Assembly: GCA_030248215.1 (NCBI GenBank) | Contig: JASANG010000929.1 | Location: 1-64,000, forward strand | Length of the DNA: 64,000 nucleotides | Direction of reading: 5' to 3' | DNA from: Enoplolaimus lenunculus | Lineage: Eukaryota > Nematoda > Enoplea > Enoplida > Thoracostomopsidae | Shown: positions 30,951 to 43,469 of the stretch, one piece after another | Layout: each line of letters opens with the position of its first letter | Position numbering within the stretch: position 1 is the first letter of the stretch | The notes under the pieces: generated by a model | What the model saw: the letters and a program-made list of their open reading frames with translations, nothing else | Told to the model about the DNA's origin: nothing | Database searches by the model: none | Translations under genes and position numbers: made by a program

Positions 30951-31627
30951 ATAAAAACATAAAAAATGGCGATTTGGCAATGTTAAAGGGTTGGATGTTT
31001 GCTAGCAAACTTTATTAGTAAACCCTAAGGATAATGAAATCCTTATGCCCTTAGACACAAGTATATTGCGTGTTGTTTTGTCTAAAATGCGACCATGGGT
31101 GGATCTTAAAGTCCCGTAGGATCTGGCTAAGAATTTGAAATAAATATTATTATTGATTCGAAATTTTTTGTCGAGTTTTCAAGTTGAAATCGGGTAAAAA
31201 ATTTATAAATGATTTGGTATCAAACGTTTTTTGCTCAGGCTTAGGCTCAGGTGCACTCAAAATAATATTTCTGATATTTAAGAAACAATTTCTTACATTT
31301 GAGAAATATGCTTAGCAAGGTGCACTTGAAAAGTATTTCTCTTATAACAGAAATGTTTTCAAAAAACGTTCTGAAATAAAGTCTGAAAATAAACGTGTTC
31401 CGGTTATTTTTAGAAAAATTGTCTTAAATATCAGCAAAACTTTTCAGATTTGCCACAGAAAACACTTTTCTGAATAAATTCAGAGATACTTTTTTGTGTG
31501 TAGGCTTTAAGCTTATTCTAGCAAGAGGCTACTACGACCGCTGAGATTCAGGGCCAAAGTTTTTAATCTCAATAATCAGTATAGTTGAACCAGTTAAGCT
31601 ACGTGAAAATATCGGAGGAATTATATA
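30951..31627. other. No gene seen
   Basis: AT-rich. Around 31254-31500 there is imperfect inverted symmetry (GTGCACTCAAAATAATATTTC, GTGCACTTGAAAAGTATTTC, AGATACTTTTTTGTGTG) that may be an unlisted MITE. Confidence 0.4.
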
Positions 31628-31864
31628 CACTGTAAATTCCAGTGAGTTGATTTCAACTCATACTGAGTTGAATCACTCAGTTTGAGTTAAGACGATCAGA
31701 ACTCATAATTCTGAGTGATATAACTCATTCTGAGTTTATAATTGATCAACTTTCCCGGAATCAACTCAACTCAGAGTGAGTAGTTAAATTTTGGTGTTAT
31801 TAACTTACAAATAACTCAACTTTTCGTCTGATTTTATTAATTAACTCATTGGAATTTTACAGTG
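31628..31864. mobile_element. MITE-A with TA target duplication
   Basis: CACTGTAAATTCCAGTGAG and CTCATTGGAATTTTACAGTG are inverted ends flanked by TA on both sides. Confidence 0.9.
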
Positions 31865-32207
31865 TACATATAAATGCATCATTTGAAAGGATTTTCTGGC
31901 TTAGCCCAACCTGATAATTGTTCGTTGTTTGTTGCATATTTTTTATTCTTGATTGCAAGTACCAGAAAGCCTAATAAAATGCGCTGTAACCCGTATTTGA
32001 ACTGAAACAACTTTGTATAATCCTTGAGTATCAGATATCGAATACCATCAAATCCACATATCTTATGTGTATGTTTGTTTACAAACCTATTTTACTACAC
32101 TTGGTTTTAACCAGAAACATTTGAAACCATTCAGATTTAATGCATAAGGCATGGAGACAGCCAGATTATTAGGTTCACGTGTTCCAGTAAGGTCCATACG
32201 GATTTCT

Positions 32208-32363
32208 AGCCACTAGGCAGGGGGGGTGGGTTTAAGTCCTCCCGGAATAGATTTTGCCCCCACCTTAAATTTTCAATATTGCTTGTAAGTCAATGAAAAC
32301 TGTTTTGTGTCCATCCTGAATAACTTTTAGCCTCCCCTAGCAAGATGAGCTGACTACAGGTAT
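32208..32363 (-). mobile_element. MITE-D, reverse
   Basis: GGGGTTTAAGTCCTCC-like start, TTGCTTGTAAGTCAATGAA, TTTTAGCCTCCCCTAGCAAG and ATGAGCTGACTACAGG. Confidence 0.75.
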
Positions 32364-32697
32364 AAGTCCAGCAACGAAAAAATTGTGTAGAAACTGAAGC
32401 AGTTGGAAATCGTCTAGATTTCACTCTAAATTCCAAGCTATGCCAAAAATTGCATAGGGGAATCCAGAACGGGGGGGGCGGACAATTGCACCCCCTTTCC
32501 ATATTTTAGTCGTGCTCATGGGAGTATCTTTTTCTGTTATGGGTGTGACTTTAATCCTTAGGATTAGACGTGTTTTTGAGTGCTTAGAGTTTGGTGTAAC
32601 AAAGCTAAATAAATGGTTGAGTTTGGTCGTAATTCGAGGATTAAGCATCTGTGATCCAATGTATAGCCTGAATTGCTCTGTTGTGCTGGATATTTTG

Positions 32698-32973
32698 GAC
32701 CCATGTAAAGATCAGGGACGGGACGTTTTTCTGTTGGGACTGCAATAGAGTAAGCTTATAAGCTTTAGAGTAATTTTTTGCTTGGCTTAGGCTTAGGCTT
32801 AGGCTTAAGAATTTGCTCATTCTTACGCTTAGACTTAGGCTAAGGCTTAGGCTTAGGCTAAGGCTAAGGCTTAGGCTTAGGCTTAGGCTTAGGCTTAGGC
32901 TTAGGCTTAGGCTTAGACTTAGGCTTATGAATATGCTTATAATACTGTTCCGCCCCTGTTCTTTACATTGGCC
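32698..32973 (+). mobile_element. T1 MITE with enlarged hexamer array
   Basis: GGACCCATGTAAAGATCAGG, ACGTTTTTCTGTTGGGACTG, a first array, spacer GAATTTGCTCATTCTTACGC, a second array of ~17 hexamers to 32932, and ending CCCCTGTTCTTTACATTGGCC. Confidence 0.9.
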
Positions 32974-33749
32974 AAACGCATTGTGAGCTTCAGATAAATG
33001 ATTGGCATTGCAAAATTTTCAGCGTCACTTTGCAGTGCTCTGCAAATGACAGCATACGCTTTTGACACAAATCGACAGTCTCACCAGTTGAAGAGTAGGG
33101 GTTGTCTGCCACAGCGATAGACCATTCCCCTGAAAATCTGTAGATCTCTAAATTGAACACAACATTTCTGGTTCTTCAACTGATCAATTCTAATTGGCTG
33201 AGTATCTTACCTGATTTTGCAAGACAAAAACAGTGTTTTATGGTGCTATTTTATGAAATATTTCGCTATTATAAAGCGAATAATAAACTTTTGTATAAAT
33301 GTGATTGAATTATTAATATTAATCTGGCATTCATGGTCCATCATGATTGGTCGAAAAAAACATCAACTTGTTTTTGCTGTCTTGGGAATCAAATCAAATA
33401 GGTTTTTCTGTTGCACTAGAAACCATTGATGTTAGTGTATATGTCGCAGCCAAAGTCGTAATTCAGCTCAATTCCAAATTGCGTCAGTTCCATGCGAAAT
33501 TACAAATTGAGATAGCTAAAGGCAAAATTATGTCTGATAAAGCTGCGCGTTTTCTGATTGGTTATTTGATAATCGTAATGCAGCTTGATTCCACTTAACT
33601 TGGTAAAACAAATTGTTTGGCAGACAATGGGTAACGATTACTTATCCAATCACAAAACTTTATTTACATCAGCTTATCGTGAACGTGTAGCAGAAAACGA
33701 ATTTATTCCTTAACGGGCTAGCACAATTAGGAATTGGGTCATACATACT
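32974..33749. other. No gene seen
   Basis: AT-rich. Several short + strand openings (33217-33598) overlap in different frames and show no recognisable domain. Confidence 0.4.
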
Positions 33750-33910
33750 GTAAGGGTCGTAGCAGCCACCCCCAATACCCCCAATTGGGGGGCCCACACC
33801 TAAAGAGCGCCCAGCCTAATCGGAGGAAACGAAAACCGCCGAAGTTTTAAAATGTGTCTCTGCATTACGCTCAGGATTAGGCTTCGGCTTATACTACTAT
33901 TACGGCCTAC
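33750..33910 (+). mobile_element. MITE-C left part joined to a T right end
   Basis: 33753-33866 is MITE-C (GTCGTAGCAGCCACCCCC, CGGAGGAAACGAAAACCGCC, AGTTTTAAAATGTGTCTC). It passes directly into TTACGCTCAGGATTAGGC and TATACTACTATTACGGCC, a T-family right end. The join probably reflects insertion followed by loss, or recombination. Confidence 0.6.
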
Positions 33911-35122
33911 AGGTGTACCTGCTCTAAAAAACATAAAACAGGTTTCACGAGAAATGAGAATGTGTTTTGGTGAGTTTTTGCAAAATTTAAGCAGTCAGAT
34001 TTTCCTGATTGAGTACCGTTATTTTCAGGCAAAAAAGTCGAAAAAATATCTTAGCTTTAATAAATTAATTACTTAGCTACTACTATTTATATGAATTTTC
34101 GGTTAATATTAATTTTAAATTAATACAAAATTGAACTTCGAGTTGAGTGCTGTCGCTGTGTTTTCGTTTGAGCTGGCTTTTCTGCCTGTAAATGCTTGGA
34201 TTACATGACTTGACCGGCGTTAGACGTATTGGACAGTCCGTATTTTTCAGCTTAAATCGGTAAGTTGTTCATCTCGGGGGGGGGGGGTTAGTACGTACTT
34301 GTTTACTACCCCCCATAAGTTTCGCCACGATAGCATACCCTACAATCAGTGTTGCCCACGCAAAGTGACTGAATTAACTAAAACAAATTAAGGCTTAGGC
34401 TGAATGGACTCAGGCTCAAGCTGGGGCTTAGATTTTGCCAAAACCTAAGCCTAAGCTTAGCCTCGACTTAAGCCTAAAGCTTAACAATAATACACAGTAG
34501 TGTTGAGAGACAGTTGCCTTTAATCTAACTAAACCGCTGTGTTGGAGATAACTTATATACGCAATAATAACGTTGAATTTTAAAACTACGAGACGTTTCT
34601 AAACTTTAGAAAATAATCCATAATGTTTGTTCAATACAAGCCGCTATATATCTTTGAAATTGTTACATCAAACTCGAAAACTTGACCGGGTTATTACTAT
34701 CCAAAACGTCCGACAGTTGTGATGGGTACCGAATATTTTTTAACATCCGGATAACCCACAATTCTTGCGGAATATTCGTTCGGATATCCGTAAATATATT
34801 TTCTAATTGGATATCCGAAACTCGATTTTGTGTTTCTGGGATTTCGAATCTCCATTTTTGTTTCTTAAGCACTTGTTTTTGTATCTATATAATATGTATA
34901 TATATTATATATATTATATATTATATATATTATATATTATATATATAACTCAATCCTAAGCTAGAAATCCCGGTTTATGGTTATTCATTAATACTGAAAA
35001 GCTTTATCCCAAAGGAATATTATATTTATGTTCAGTGGATATACGTAATAAATTTGTTTTAAATGGATTTACTGTTTATTATTGAAATTGTAGCTGTAAA
35101 CTCCACATTTCAGACGCTGGTC
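33911..35122. other. No gene seen; simple repeats and T debris
   Basis: Contains a G homopolymer at ~34277-34288, degenerate hexamers in both orientations at 34390-34490 and a TA-rich microsatellite at 34886-34947. Confidence 0.4.
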
Positions 35123-35286
35123 GAAAGTAAAGATCGGCCGTGGAACGCTTTTCAGGTGGACTGCAATAATATGTGCTTTAAACCTTATACTAATTTCTTG
35201 CCTAGGCTTAGCCTATAATTTCATTATTGCACTTAGGCTTCGAAATATGCTTATACTACGATTACGGTCGTGTTCTGAACGTTTGC
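35123..35286 (+). mobile_element. T1 MITE, diverged
   Basis: GTAAAGATCGGCCGTGGAAC, ACTGCAATAATATGTGC, TTGCCTAGGCTTAGCC and ATGCTTATACTACGATTACG. Hexamers are nearly eroded. Confidence 0.7.
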
Positions 35287-36455
35287 CCACATGCTTAACC
35301 CTTTCCCACGTATCATTTTTAGCACTTTTTCAATCAGCAAATTATAATCGACCTTTCTTGTTATTAATAGTGGCATCCAATCAGCGGTCTCGATTTCGAA
35401 AATTGAATTCTGAAGCCAAAACTTTTTTTGTCATCAGCCAATGGCAAAATAATATTCTATTTTCAATTATTTACATTATTCAAGTTTTGAAACCCCAACT
35501 GGGGTTAATATGTCGTAGTTTGAAATGGTAAAACTTTACCTTCACAAATATATTTAGGTTTCCCTAAGATATTGCAGGGATCAGGTTTGGATTATTGGGT
35601 TTCGAAAAGTTAAACACCATAAAATACATTTGGTTTGATATAGCAAAGGCATCGAAAACTAATAGTTTGACAGGCTAAAATTAAAAAACATTAATGGTAA
35701 AATCGTGTATTGAAATTTTTATTACACTTATTTCTTGTTTGGCTGGGTTTTTATAACCCTACTCAAGTACGGCTTTGTACTTAAGTATGTGCTAAGCAAT
35801 TACTTAACCATTTTGTCGTTTTTAAAAGCCTATTTAAGTTTTACACAAGTCACTGACTAAATTTGATAAATTACAGATTAACAGATAAGGCATATTGCCT
35901 CGGTCTAATTAAATTGTAGACACTCAAGATGCAATGCATTCATAATATATAGTAAAACTGTGGTTTTCTTGTTATGACACATTTGGGCGGTAATTTGTTT
36001 TTGCTCAAAAAGTTAAGTATTTACTTATAAGTCGGTGACTTCATATATTTTTTGAGTATTGAATCTCAGAAACCCTTGGTTTTCGCCCCCACAACACAAA
36101 TTAGCTTCTTAACTCGGTTACGTCATGAATTCGTCCCTTAGGCTTAGACTTATAACTTTTTCAGCTTGTAGTATTTGTTATCGATTAGCAGGGGGGTGAC
36201 TTATCGGTAGTGTTTAACAAAATAAAATCCGGGTCGCCCGTATCTCAGAGGTTAAAGCCTAAAAGGTCAAAAACGATTTTTGAGTTTCGAACCCAAACAC
36301 TCTACTCATTTATCATATATTTTCAAAGTTTGAAATGTTTTTAATTTGGTGTTTTTTGCAACCGTTTTTACTACAGCAAAGTTGGGTTATACAACAGTTA
36401 CTGTTTGATTGTAAAAATAGCACCCCTGACCCTCGATCGTATGGGTGGACAATTA
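35287..36455. other. No gene seen
   Basis: AT-rich. TTAACCCTTTCCCACG at ~35297 resembles a MITE-P end but no partner end follows. No coding frame. Confidence 0.4.
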
Positions 36456-36620
36456 GGGTGGCACTATACTTGTCGGGTGGCGCCATCCGTTACACTACGG
36501 CAGGTACGTGAGTAATTCGCGTACGATACCGTGCGGCGACTCACGGCCACGGACTGCGACGTACAGTGACGGATGGTGACAGCCGGCGTCGGATGTCATC
36601 AAAAGTATTGTCCAACCCTT
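36456..36620. mobile_element. MITE-K
   Basis: AGGGTGGCACTATACTTGTC at the left and GTCGGATGTCATCAAAAGTA at the right, matching inverted K ends. Interior GC-rich (GTACGATACCGTGCGGCGAC). Confidence 0.7.
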
Positions 36621-36699
36621 AGAGGTTGTGTAATACTGCGACGACAAAGCAATTCGTATAATTCTTACGGTTAAATTCTAACCCGTGCTAAATGCCAAT

Positions 36700-37018
36700 G
36701 CCCTCATTCACACGTGCAAGTTTTTGAAGTGAGATCTTGCAGCTGCAGTTCGTATGTGCAACTTTTCACAATCTGAAGCTTGCAGTTGCAATTTATTTGC
36801 GTTTCAACGTTTTGTTCGAAACCCATTCACAAAAACTTTAGGCTGCAAGTGCGCAACTGCAAGTTATCGCTGGTTACACGCGAATTGTAGCTGCAAAATT
36901 TAGATACAGTAGCTTGCATTTGCAAGTCGCGCCACCATGTTTTAGGGTGCAAAGCGTGTAGTTGCAAATTTTGAGGCTCGAGCTATCGATTCGAAAATTT
37001 GCACGTGTGAATATGGCT
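36700..37018. mobile_element. MITE-L
   Basis: GCCCTCATTCACACGTGCAAG at the left and TTGCACGTGTGAATATGGCT at the right are inverted. CTGCAAGT/ACTTGCAG words throughout give strong self-complementarity. Confidence 0.8.
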
Positions 37019-37185
37019 TTAGACTTTAATTTGTGTAATTAATATGAATTTCAATTATATATAAATTTCAAAATTCGTTGTTAATTGCTGATTAACATTT
37101 GTTACTCAAATTTGTTACAATTTCTTCCGAGAAGAAAAACTTCTAAATTCTCCAATCAAACTGTGCCACTATCTGGCCCTGTAAC

Positions 37186-37382
37186 AATGGCGCTATACTT
37201 TGTCGTGCGGTGACATCCGGCGCCATCCATCATCTGTCCGTCATCGTTCGTCACCGTCCGTCCCCGGTCGTCACCATCGGTATCGTAGGTGAGTAATTCA
37301 GTACGATGCCGTACGGTGACGTACGGTGCCGAGCGGCGACGGACGGCTTCGGACAGCGTCCGACGTCATCAAAATACAGCGC
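37186..37382. mobile_element. MITE-K, complete
   Basis: TGGCGCTATACTTTGTCGTG at the left, GACGTCATCAAAATACAGCG then CCA at the right; subterminal runs of CGTCACCGTCCGTC and GTACGGTGACGTACGG pair with one another. Confidence 0.8.
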
Positions 37383-37547
37383 CATTAGCCTAAAGCATTG
37401 CCCAAGCTTAAGCGTAAACCTAAGTCTAATCCTAAACTTCTGAATAGCCTAAGTTTTTGGGAAATTTTGATATTCGGAAAATTACTATTTTGGGTATTTG
37501 GGATATTACTCAGGAACTTGAGATGGACCTGTTCTTTACATGGGCCA
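37383..37547. mobile_element. T-family debris
   Basis: Degenerate CCTAAG words at 37390-37455 and a T1-like end CCTGTTCTTTACATGGGCC at ~37527-37545. Confidence 0.5.
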
Positions 37548-38282
37548 GTGTGTTTGTGACTTGTGGCTGTTTTATATGCATAAAAATATGTATTACGAAC
37601 ATGTGTCAAAACTTAACATTTTCCACTTGGGCATCCCTGAACCAGAAATTTCTTGATCCGCCACTGCAAGCATTCTACGACTGTACAGATCAAATACGCT
37701 TCCTGAACTGAATTCCCATACCGGAAGTTGATATTGGGAAACTATGGCCGTAATGAAAAAAACCTTGCGAAGATAGCGACCCAGATGCCAAACGTAATTT
37801 TAGTATTAAATCTTAATATAAACCAGTTGAAAAATGCCGGGACGGCGCTGCCGTTTCATCTCTAATGATGTTTTACGGTCACAACAAAGGTAAACAACTG
37901 AAATATTCAAATGCTAACACATAATGCACTTGTAGAACGCTGACCATCCAGATTTAATTACGTAAAGTGCTATATTTCACCGTATGGTGCTATCCGAGCG
38001 ACCGTTGCTGAACAGTTTATCAATGGGAACCTATCCTGGCAGACGCGAAGGGGTCACCCAGGACCTAGGCTCTCACCCCCCCCCCATCAGGGATCAAAGC
38101 CAAAACTATGTGTTAATAGTGTACTAAAATTGCGTTTGGCTTTTCGATCGCGAGCTTTTATCACAATTATACTTCCTGCGGACTCCGCAGCTTAGAAATA
38201 TGCGAATTCGAAATTAGCTAAGTAATTTTTGAAATTCTATCACAGAATATGGTTTCGTTTTTATGTGGGTTACTTGCCTGTG
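37548..38282. other. No gene seen
   Basis: AT-rich. ATTTCTTGATCCGCCACTGC at ~37648 looks like the end of a GGCGGATCCA-type hAT repeat. A C tract lies near 38078. Confidence 0.4.
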
Positions 38283-38533
38283 CACTGTAAATTTCAGTGA
38301 GTTGATTTTAACTCAGAATGAGTTGAATTACTCAGTCTGAGTTAGGACTATCAGAACTCAGAATATTGAGTTGATTCAATTCATTCTGAGTTAATTTATC
38401 AACTCACCCAGAGTCAACTCAACTCAGATTGAGAATCAACTCAACTCAGAGTGAGTCAATGTTTACTGATATTAATTAAGAAATCACCAACTCGCTAGCT
38501 GAATTGATTAATCAACTCATTTGAATTTACAGT
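38283..38533. mobile_element. MITE-A
   Basis: CACTGTAAATTTCAGTGAG to CTCATTTGAATTTACAGT with the full family interior, one of the best preserved copies. Confidence 0.9.
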
Positions 38534-38783
38534 CCGCCAAGTGCAGGTCCTGAACGAGACCGTAGCTCTCGGGTCTTGGTTTAGACTTACGCTTAAATGT
38601 GTCTAGGTAGTGCCGGAGTAGGAGGCGAGGGAAGAGGCCCCTTGTGATGATTAAAATTTTTTGGAATTTTTTTTGTTTAAAATCTTGTTAGGGTGGGGGC
38701 ACCTTTTTGGGGTGCCGTTCGCAAATGGGGACTATGGGGTGGGTGCTGTGTCCCTGAACATAGTGTCATATTGTGTATAGCGC

Positions 38784-39216
38784 ATATGTGGTGACCCGAA
38801 TAAAAGGTGGTAATAAGAGGGTTCCCCATTTTGAGTCCTAATCAATAGGAGTCCGTATCCTAAATAAGAGTCCGCAAGCGGATAGAGTCCCTAAACCCTA
38901 ATTAGAGTCCACAAATGTCAATTATCCCTAGCTGTAGTGCATAACTCCAGGCCCAAATAAAGTTGAGTTCGAAACTTTAAAGGCTACTTCAGTTTTTAAA
39001 GGACATTCTATAACCTTGCATTACCGTTCAAGCTTTTGATACAAAACAAATAAATGTTTAATTTAACGGATAATTGCAGTACCGGATATATCAGTAACGA
39101 AGGGTGGCCGAGCGTGGGTTACAAATAAATTACAATACGTAATCGAATAACAGGGGGAACCCTCTGGAGAGGCCAAATAAATATCAATCACCCCCTGACA
39201 CAGAATTAATACGGTC
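38784..39216. mobile_element. MITE-F, older copy
   Basis: GGTGACCCGAATAAAAGG at the left, then GGTAATAAGAGG, CAATAGGAGTCCGTATCC, CGGATAGAGTCC and CAGGGGGAACCCTCTGG. All are shared in order with 634-1076. The right inverted end has decayed. Confidence 0.85.
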
Positions 39217-40253
39217 TATGTCTTTCAAATTCTCATGTTTGCAGGGGCCATGGAGTGCCTAAAATACAAGAAGGGATTAACGCACCTGAGCTAAGCTTAA
39301 GACGTATATTCCCTTATTCCCTTCCAGCCAGCATTTGATTTAAAATGGTGAAATTTCAAAATTTTTTGTATATTTCAACATCTCATGACCGACCCTGATC
39401 ATTTTTTACAGCAAAATTTAAATTTTTGAAAAATTCGATTTTTTAATATTCCAAATCTCCCCTTTTAAGAATACGCAAAAAATTGCAAAAAGATTAATTT
39501 TTCTGTTAATGCAACAGTTAATTACCGAATTGATGGTCAAATAATTGATTTAGCGCTGTACTGACCATAACTCGATAACCAATCATGTGATGGTAAAAAG
39601 TTTAAAACCGTTCAACTCAACTCCATAAACTTTCAACGAATGATAGTATAATTTGTCTAACTTTTTGAGAAAACAAAATGTTTAAGCCCAAGTAGAACCT
39701 TGTTACATTGAAAATCAGATTTTTAAAAAATTTAATTTTGTTTTTAAATAATCATTGAACGTCGTGAGAAGTTCAAATATTTGAAACTTTTTGAACTCTG
39801 ACCATTTTTTGGCAAACGCCAACTGGCGCAGGGATAACGGAAAACGCCCGTTAAGCTTTAGACTAATTTTGTTTGCTTTAGCCTTAGGCCCGTACCAAGC
39901 TTTAGTCTTCACCTTACCGATGAAACATAGAATTAGGCGAAGAAATATGCTTATACTACTGTTACGGCCCTCATATAAACCAGCATATGTATAACCATGT
40001 ACGTAACGCTATCACATAATGGAACCGGAGCCATATGGGTTATATTTATTTACATACAGATTAGAAAAATTGACCAATGAATAGATACAGGTGTTAGAAA
40101 TGTAACCTAATCGAAACTAAAATGTCATAAGTCAAACCTAAACACAGCTATAAGATATACCTGAATTAGCCAGAAAACCACAACCTTGTGTTATTAGCGT
40201 TGAAAATATGTGCGTAAGTATTTAGCAGAATAGTTGGTTAATTAAGCTTTATG
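39217..40253. other. No gene seen; one decayed T1
   Basis: 39846-39971 is a worn T1 right half (AGCTTTAGACTAATTTTG, then ATGCTTATACTACTGTTACG). Elsewhere AT-rich without recognisable content. Confidence 0.45.
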
Positions 40254-40606
40254 CAGTGCCGGACCAGCCACCCCTCATACATTGCCGTTTGCGGGCCAAC
40301 CCCAAAGACGGGCCCCCACTTTAGCAATTTTTGAAATAAAAAATAATTTTTTAATCATCATACTTCAAAAGGGGCCGCCACCGCTGAACTTTGGGATGCC
40401 CACCCTGGTCGACTCCGGCCAGGCCCGTAGCCAGCTCACCTTGCTTGGGGGGGGGGGCGCTGAAAATTTTTCAGGAGGGGCATTCAAGGGTTTTCAATGA
40501 GTTAAAAGCAAGGTTGAAACCTTTCTAGGGGGGGGGCAAAATTTTTTCAGGTGGGACTGAGAGCCCTGCTGGCCTCCCTCTTGGCTGCGAGCTCGACTTG
40601 GCACTG
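40254..40606. mobile_element. MITE-C (hAT-like) with MITE-D nested in its right end
   Basis: Starts CAGTGCCGGACCAGCCACCC. The right end is split: TGGTCGACTCCGGC precedes the MITE-D and TTGGCACTG follows it. Flanking octamers GCTTTATG (40246-40253) and GTTCTATG (40607-40614) agree at 6 of 8 positions. Confidence 0.75.
40421..40596 (+). mobile_element. MITE-D nested in MITE-C
   Basis: CAGGCCCGTAGCCAGCTCAC, AGGGGCATTCAAGGG and TTGGCTGCGAGCTCG. Flanks ACTCCGGC and ACTTGGC fit an 8-bp duplication with one later base loss. Confidence 0.85.
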
Positions 40607-40614
40607 GTTCTATG

Positions 40615-41274
40615 TTATCATTTTTTAGTTAAGAAATGATTTGGCGTCGAGGGGGGGTCGAGATTAATGCAAATCTTTGAACAAATGTCCCTAAAATAGT
40701 TTTTTGACTGCTTCGGCCGCTATTTTTATTGATCCCCTGCTTAGCAGCTATCAACGATCTAACCGGATACCAGATATTGTTGGATCCGGTGTCGTATAAT
40801 ATCCTTTCACCGGTAATATTCTTCCCCCCTATAATCACATTGTATACTTTTGTAGTCTATGATAATTCTATGGACCAGAAAACTAATGCATTATCTACGC
40901 TATGACGTGGATCAAAATGTACCAGCACACGTTTCAGCTTTTGCCCGACCCCCCGATATTGAAGTGCCTATTTTGACAAAAAAGTTTATCTTCAATCATT
41001 CTAATTTAGTACGACTTGCTATAAATATGTTATATTCTTGTTTCTACAAGAGTCCTGGGATTGTGTTTCTGATCCGCACCAGGAACCGGATGGTGATTTT
41101 GGCCCAAACCGGATATCGGGTCATAGCCTTGCAGGTATATTTTAAATATCTTTCATACCTCGTTATATTTTGCAACACAATTTCTAAACATTAATAACCA
41201 GAATATAATTTCTGCAATATTATTAATTGCAGTTATTCTGAAATCATGAAAACGTCTGTAAGCTGACAGAATTG
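40615..41274. other. No supported gene
   Basis: An opening at 40859-41194 has a donor-like CAGGTATAT inside (near 41132) but no recognisable protein features. Confidence 0.35.
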
Positions 41275-41520
41275 GTACACTCTGAAATAATGCGCCTATT
41301 ACGCTTTAATCCACAAGCCTAAGCCTAAGCCTATTAAGCCGAAGTTATGGCCAAATTGTGAAAATTTCAAAACGTTTTGAGGAAAAGCGTATAAGAGTTC
41401 ATTGCTACACTAAGAGATAATGTGTCTTGTACGCTTTCATCTGTAAGCCTAAGCCTAAGCCTAAAGTTATGCCAAATTTTGAAAATTTCAAAACCGGTTC
41501 AACGAAAGCGTACAAGGGTT
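41275..41520. repeat. Diverged ~123-bp tandem duplication
   Basis: Each half holds, in order, AATAATGCGCC or GATAATGTGTC, TACGCTTTAATC or TACGCTTTCATC, three CCTAAG hexamers, AAGTTATGGCCAAATT or AAGTTATGCCAAATTT, GAAAATTTCAAAAC, and GCGTATAAG or GCGTACAAG. Confidence 0.75.
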
Positions 41521-43069
41521 GAAAAATGTGGCACGTCTATCAAAATTCGGTTTAAACTATATTTTTTGGTCGTATCTCATTTGTAGCTTGCCAAAGCATA
41601 GAGATGCTATCACCATAAGAGCGTACAACCTTATAAAATACTACTGTGTACTCTGTATTGTCTTTAAGCTTTATATCCAGTCTGATAGACACAAGATATA
41701 TAAACTGTGAAAATTAGACTACAAAAATGCATCTTGTTTTGATCAGATATCGAGCTTCTATAACGCCAAACACACAGAACGACTCAAGCTAAGTAATTGG
41801 CTTTTTGATGCGCTTCACAACCGTTTGCCGGTGGCACCCACCCGAGACGACGGCAAAGCATTGCCCAATCAAAAGGATACCACTTAAATTACAGACACTC
41901 TTTATCTGGTAAAATTAGGCAAAATTTTAACATTTAGTACTAAAATTGCATTAGGTTTCTCGCGTAGCGTTTACGCTAGCGAATTTAGTTTCACTAAATC
42001 TCATGACCCCGGCGTCAGAAATTGCTAGATTTGTACACTGTGTATGAGTCTTAGACGAGGTATGTATCTTATATAAAAGCTACCACCGGCCATTAAAAGC
42101 CACAAAACGACTTTGAGGCAAACAACAATGAGAATATAAGAAGGGTTTCAGTTGGTTTACGCCGTTTGCCTAAGATAATTTCAACGCGGATGCCTCAAAC
42201 TGGTTGTATTTTCAAATTACCAAATACTTCAAGATGGGAAATATGAGGAATTCTTGAATAAACACAACGAGATGTATGGCTAAATATACACTAGCGTCAC
42301 CATTAGTATCCAAAGGAAGATTAATAGAGCTTGAGGGTAGGAAACGTTCAACCCCTGCCCCCCCCGCCCAAAAAGGGACCCTCAAGATTGAAAACAAAAA
42401 TTTGAAAAACATATTCCCTCATCGCAAGGTGCCCCACCACAGAGGTTTAGGGGGGCATCCTAGCCTGCTTTGGCATTGTAGACCGGATATATTCGTTCTT
42501 GAAATTTCTGGAGATAAGAAAAACAATAGGTTTAAGTGGATCATTCCGGTCCTCGAGATGAAAAATATTGCTTCTACAGGAGATTAGTGGTCTTCCGAAC
42601 TAAAATCCGGGTTACGCCGCTGGGATTAAGGGCTTAAGCCCGCGGATCCTCAATGGTGTATCCAGAATTTTACTTCGGGAGAATGTAGTGTCACGTGTGT
42701 TAGAATGAGATATATGCTGGACAGCGTTAATTTTGCAAATTAACGTTAACTAATCAGCCAGTTTTGCACAATGCGCAATAATTAGCGAATGCACAACAAT
42801 CTGCATGCAAAAATTTTCTATCCATAAAACAATCATGTCTTCGTTGTAGGAAAATATTGTAAACAAAGTAATGCGGAATGTTGTTCAAAATACGTATGTG
42901 GGCATTCCAGCTTTAACTATATAGATAGAAAAGTTAAACATACAGAGATTTCAATTGTGAATTACCAAATCCTATAAGTATAGTATTCTCAAATATGTAT
43001 AGTACCTATCAACAGTTAGTAAGCGTAAATTAATGGTCTTCAGAAACCTAAGGCCACTAGCTGGAAACA
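41521..43069. other. No supported gene
   Basis: AT-rich; openings at 41519-41710 and 42276-42587 show no domain. A MITE-H left end (ATTCTCAAATATGTATAGTA) lies at about 42985-43045. AGCGTTTACGCTAGCG at ~41965 is a short palindrome-like word. Confidence 0.4.
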
Positions 43070-43142
43070 TCCCGTAACCCGCTTTTGCAGCTGGTTAGTT
43101 GAAAGGTCTGAACTCCCTGTTCCTACCAAGACTGACACAGTT
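43070..43142 (+). mobile_element. SINE body fragment
   Basis: CCCGCTTTTGCAGCTGGTTA, GAAAGGTCTGAACTCCC and GTTCCTACCAAGACTGACA match the body of the tRNA-derived SINE at 48036-48192. The tRNA head is absent. Confidence 0.7.
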
Positions 43143-43254
43143 ATAATTTAAACCACAGTTGCGTCTTAAGTTTGTTGAGAGAAAAATTGAAAGTCATTAA
43201 TTTTTAAGAACATGAAAAGTGATTTATTGCCAGTTGTAATTTTGAAATACCTCA

Positions 43255-43469
43255 AGTTCTATTCACATGGACAAGTTTTTGCTGCGAGAACTTGAAGCTG
43301 TAAATTGCACGCAAAACTTAGCATTTTTTTCATCAGCCAATGGTAGTTATGATTTTTAATGAATTACTTGCAGCTGCCAGTTTTTGTAACGGGATTTTGG
43401 ATAAAACTTGCAAGTGCAAGTTGCAGCTGCAAGTTGTCGCAGCAAAAACTTGTACGTGTGAATAGGGCT
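43255..43469. mobile_element. MITE-L
   Basis: TTCTATTCACATGGACAAG and TTTTTGCTGCGAG at the left pair with CGCAGCAAAAACTTGTACG and TGTGAATAGGGCT at the right. Confidence 0.8.
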
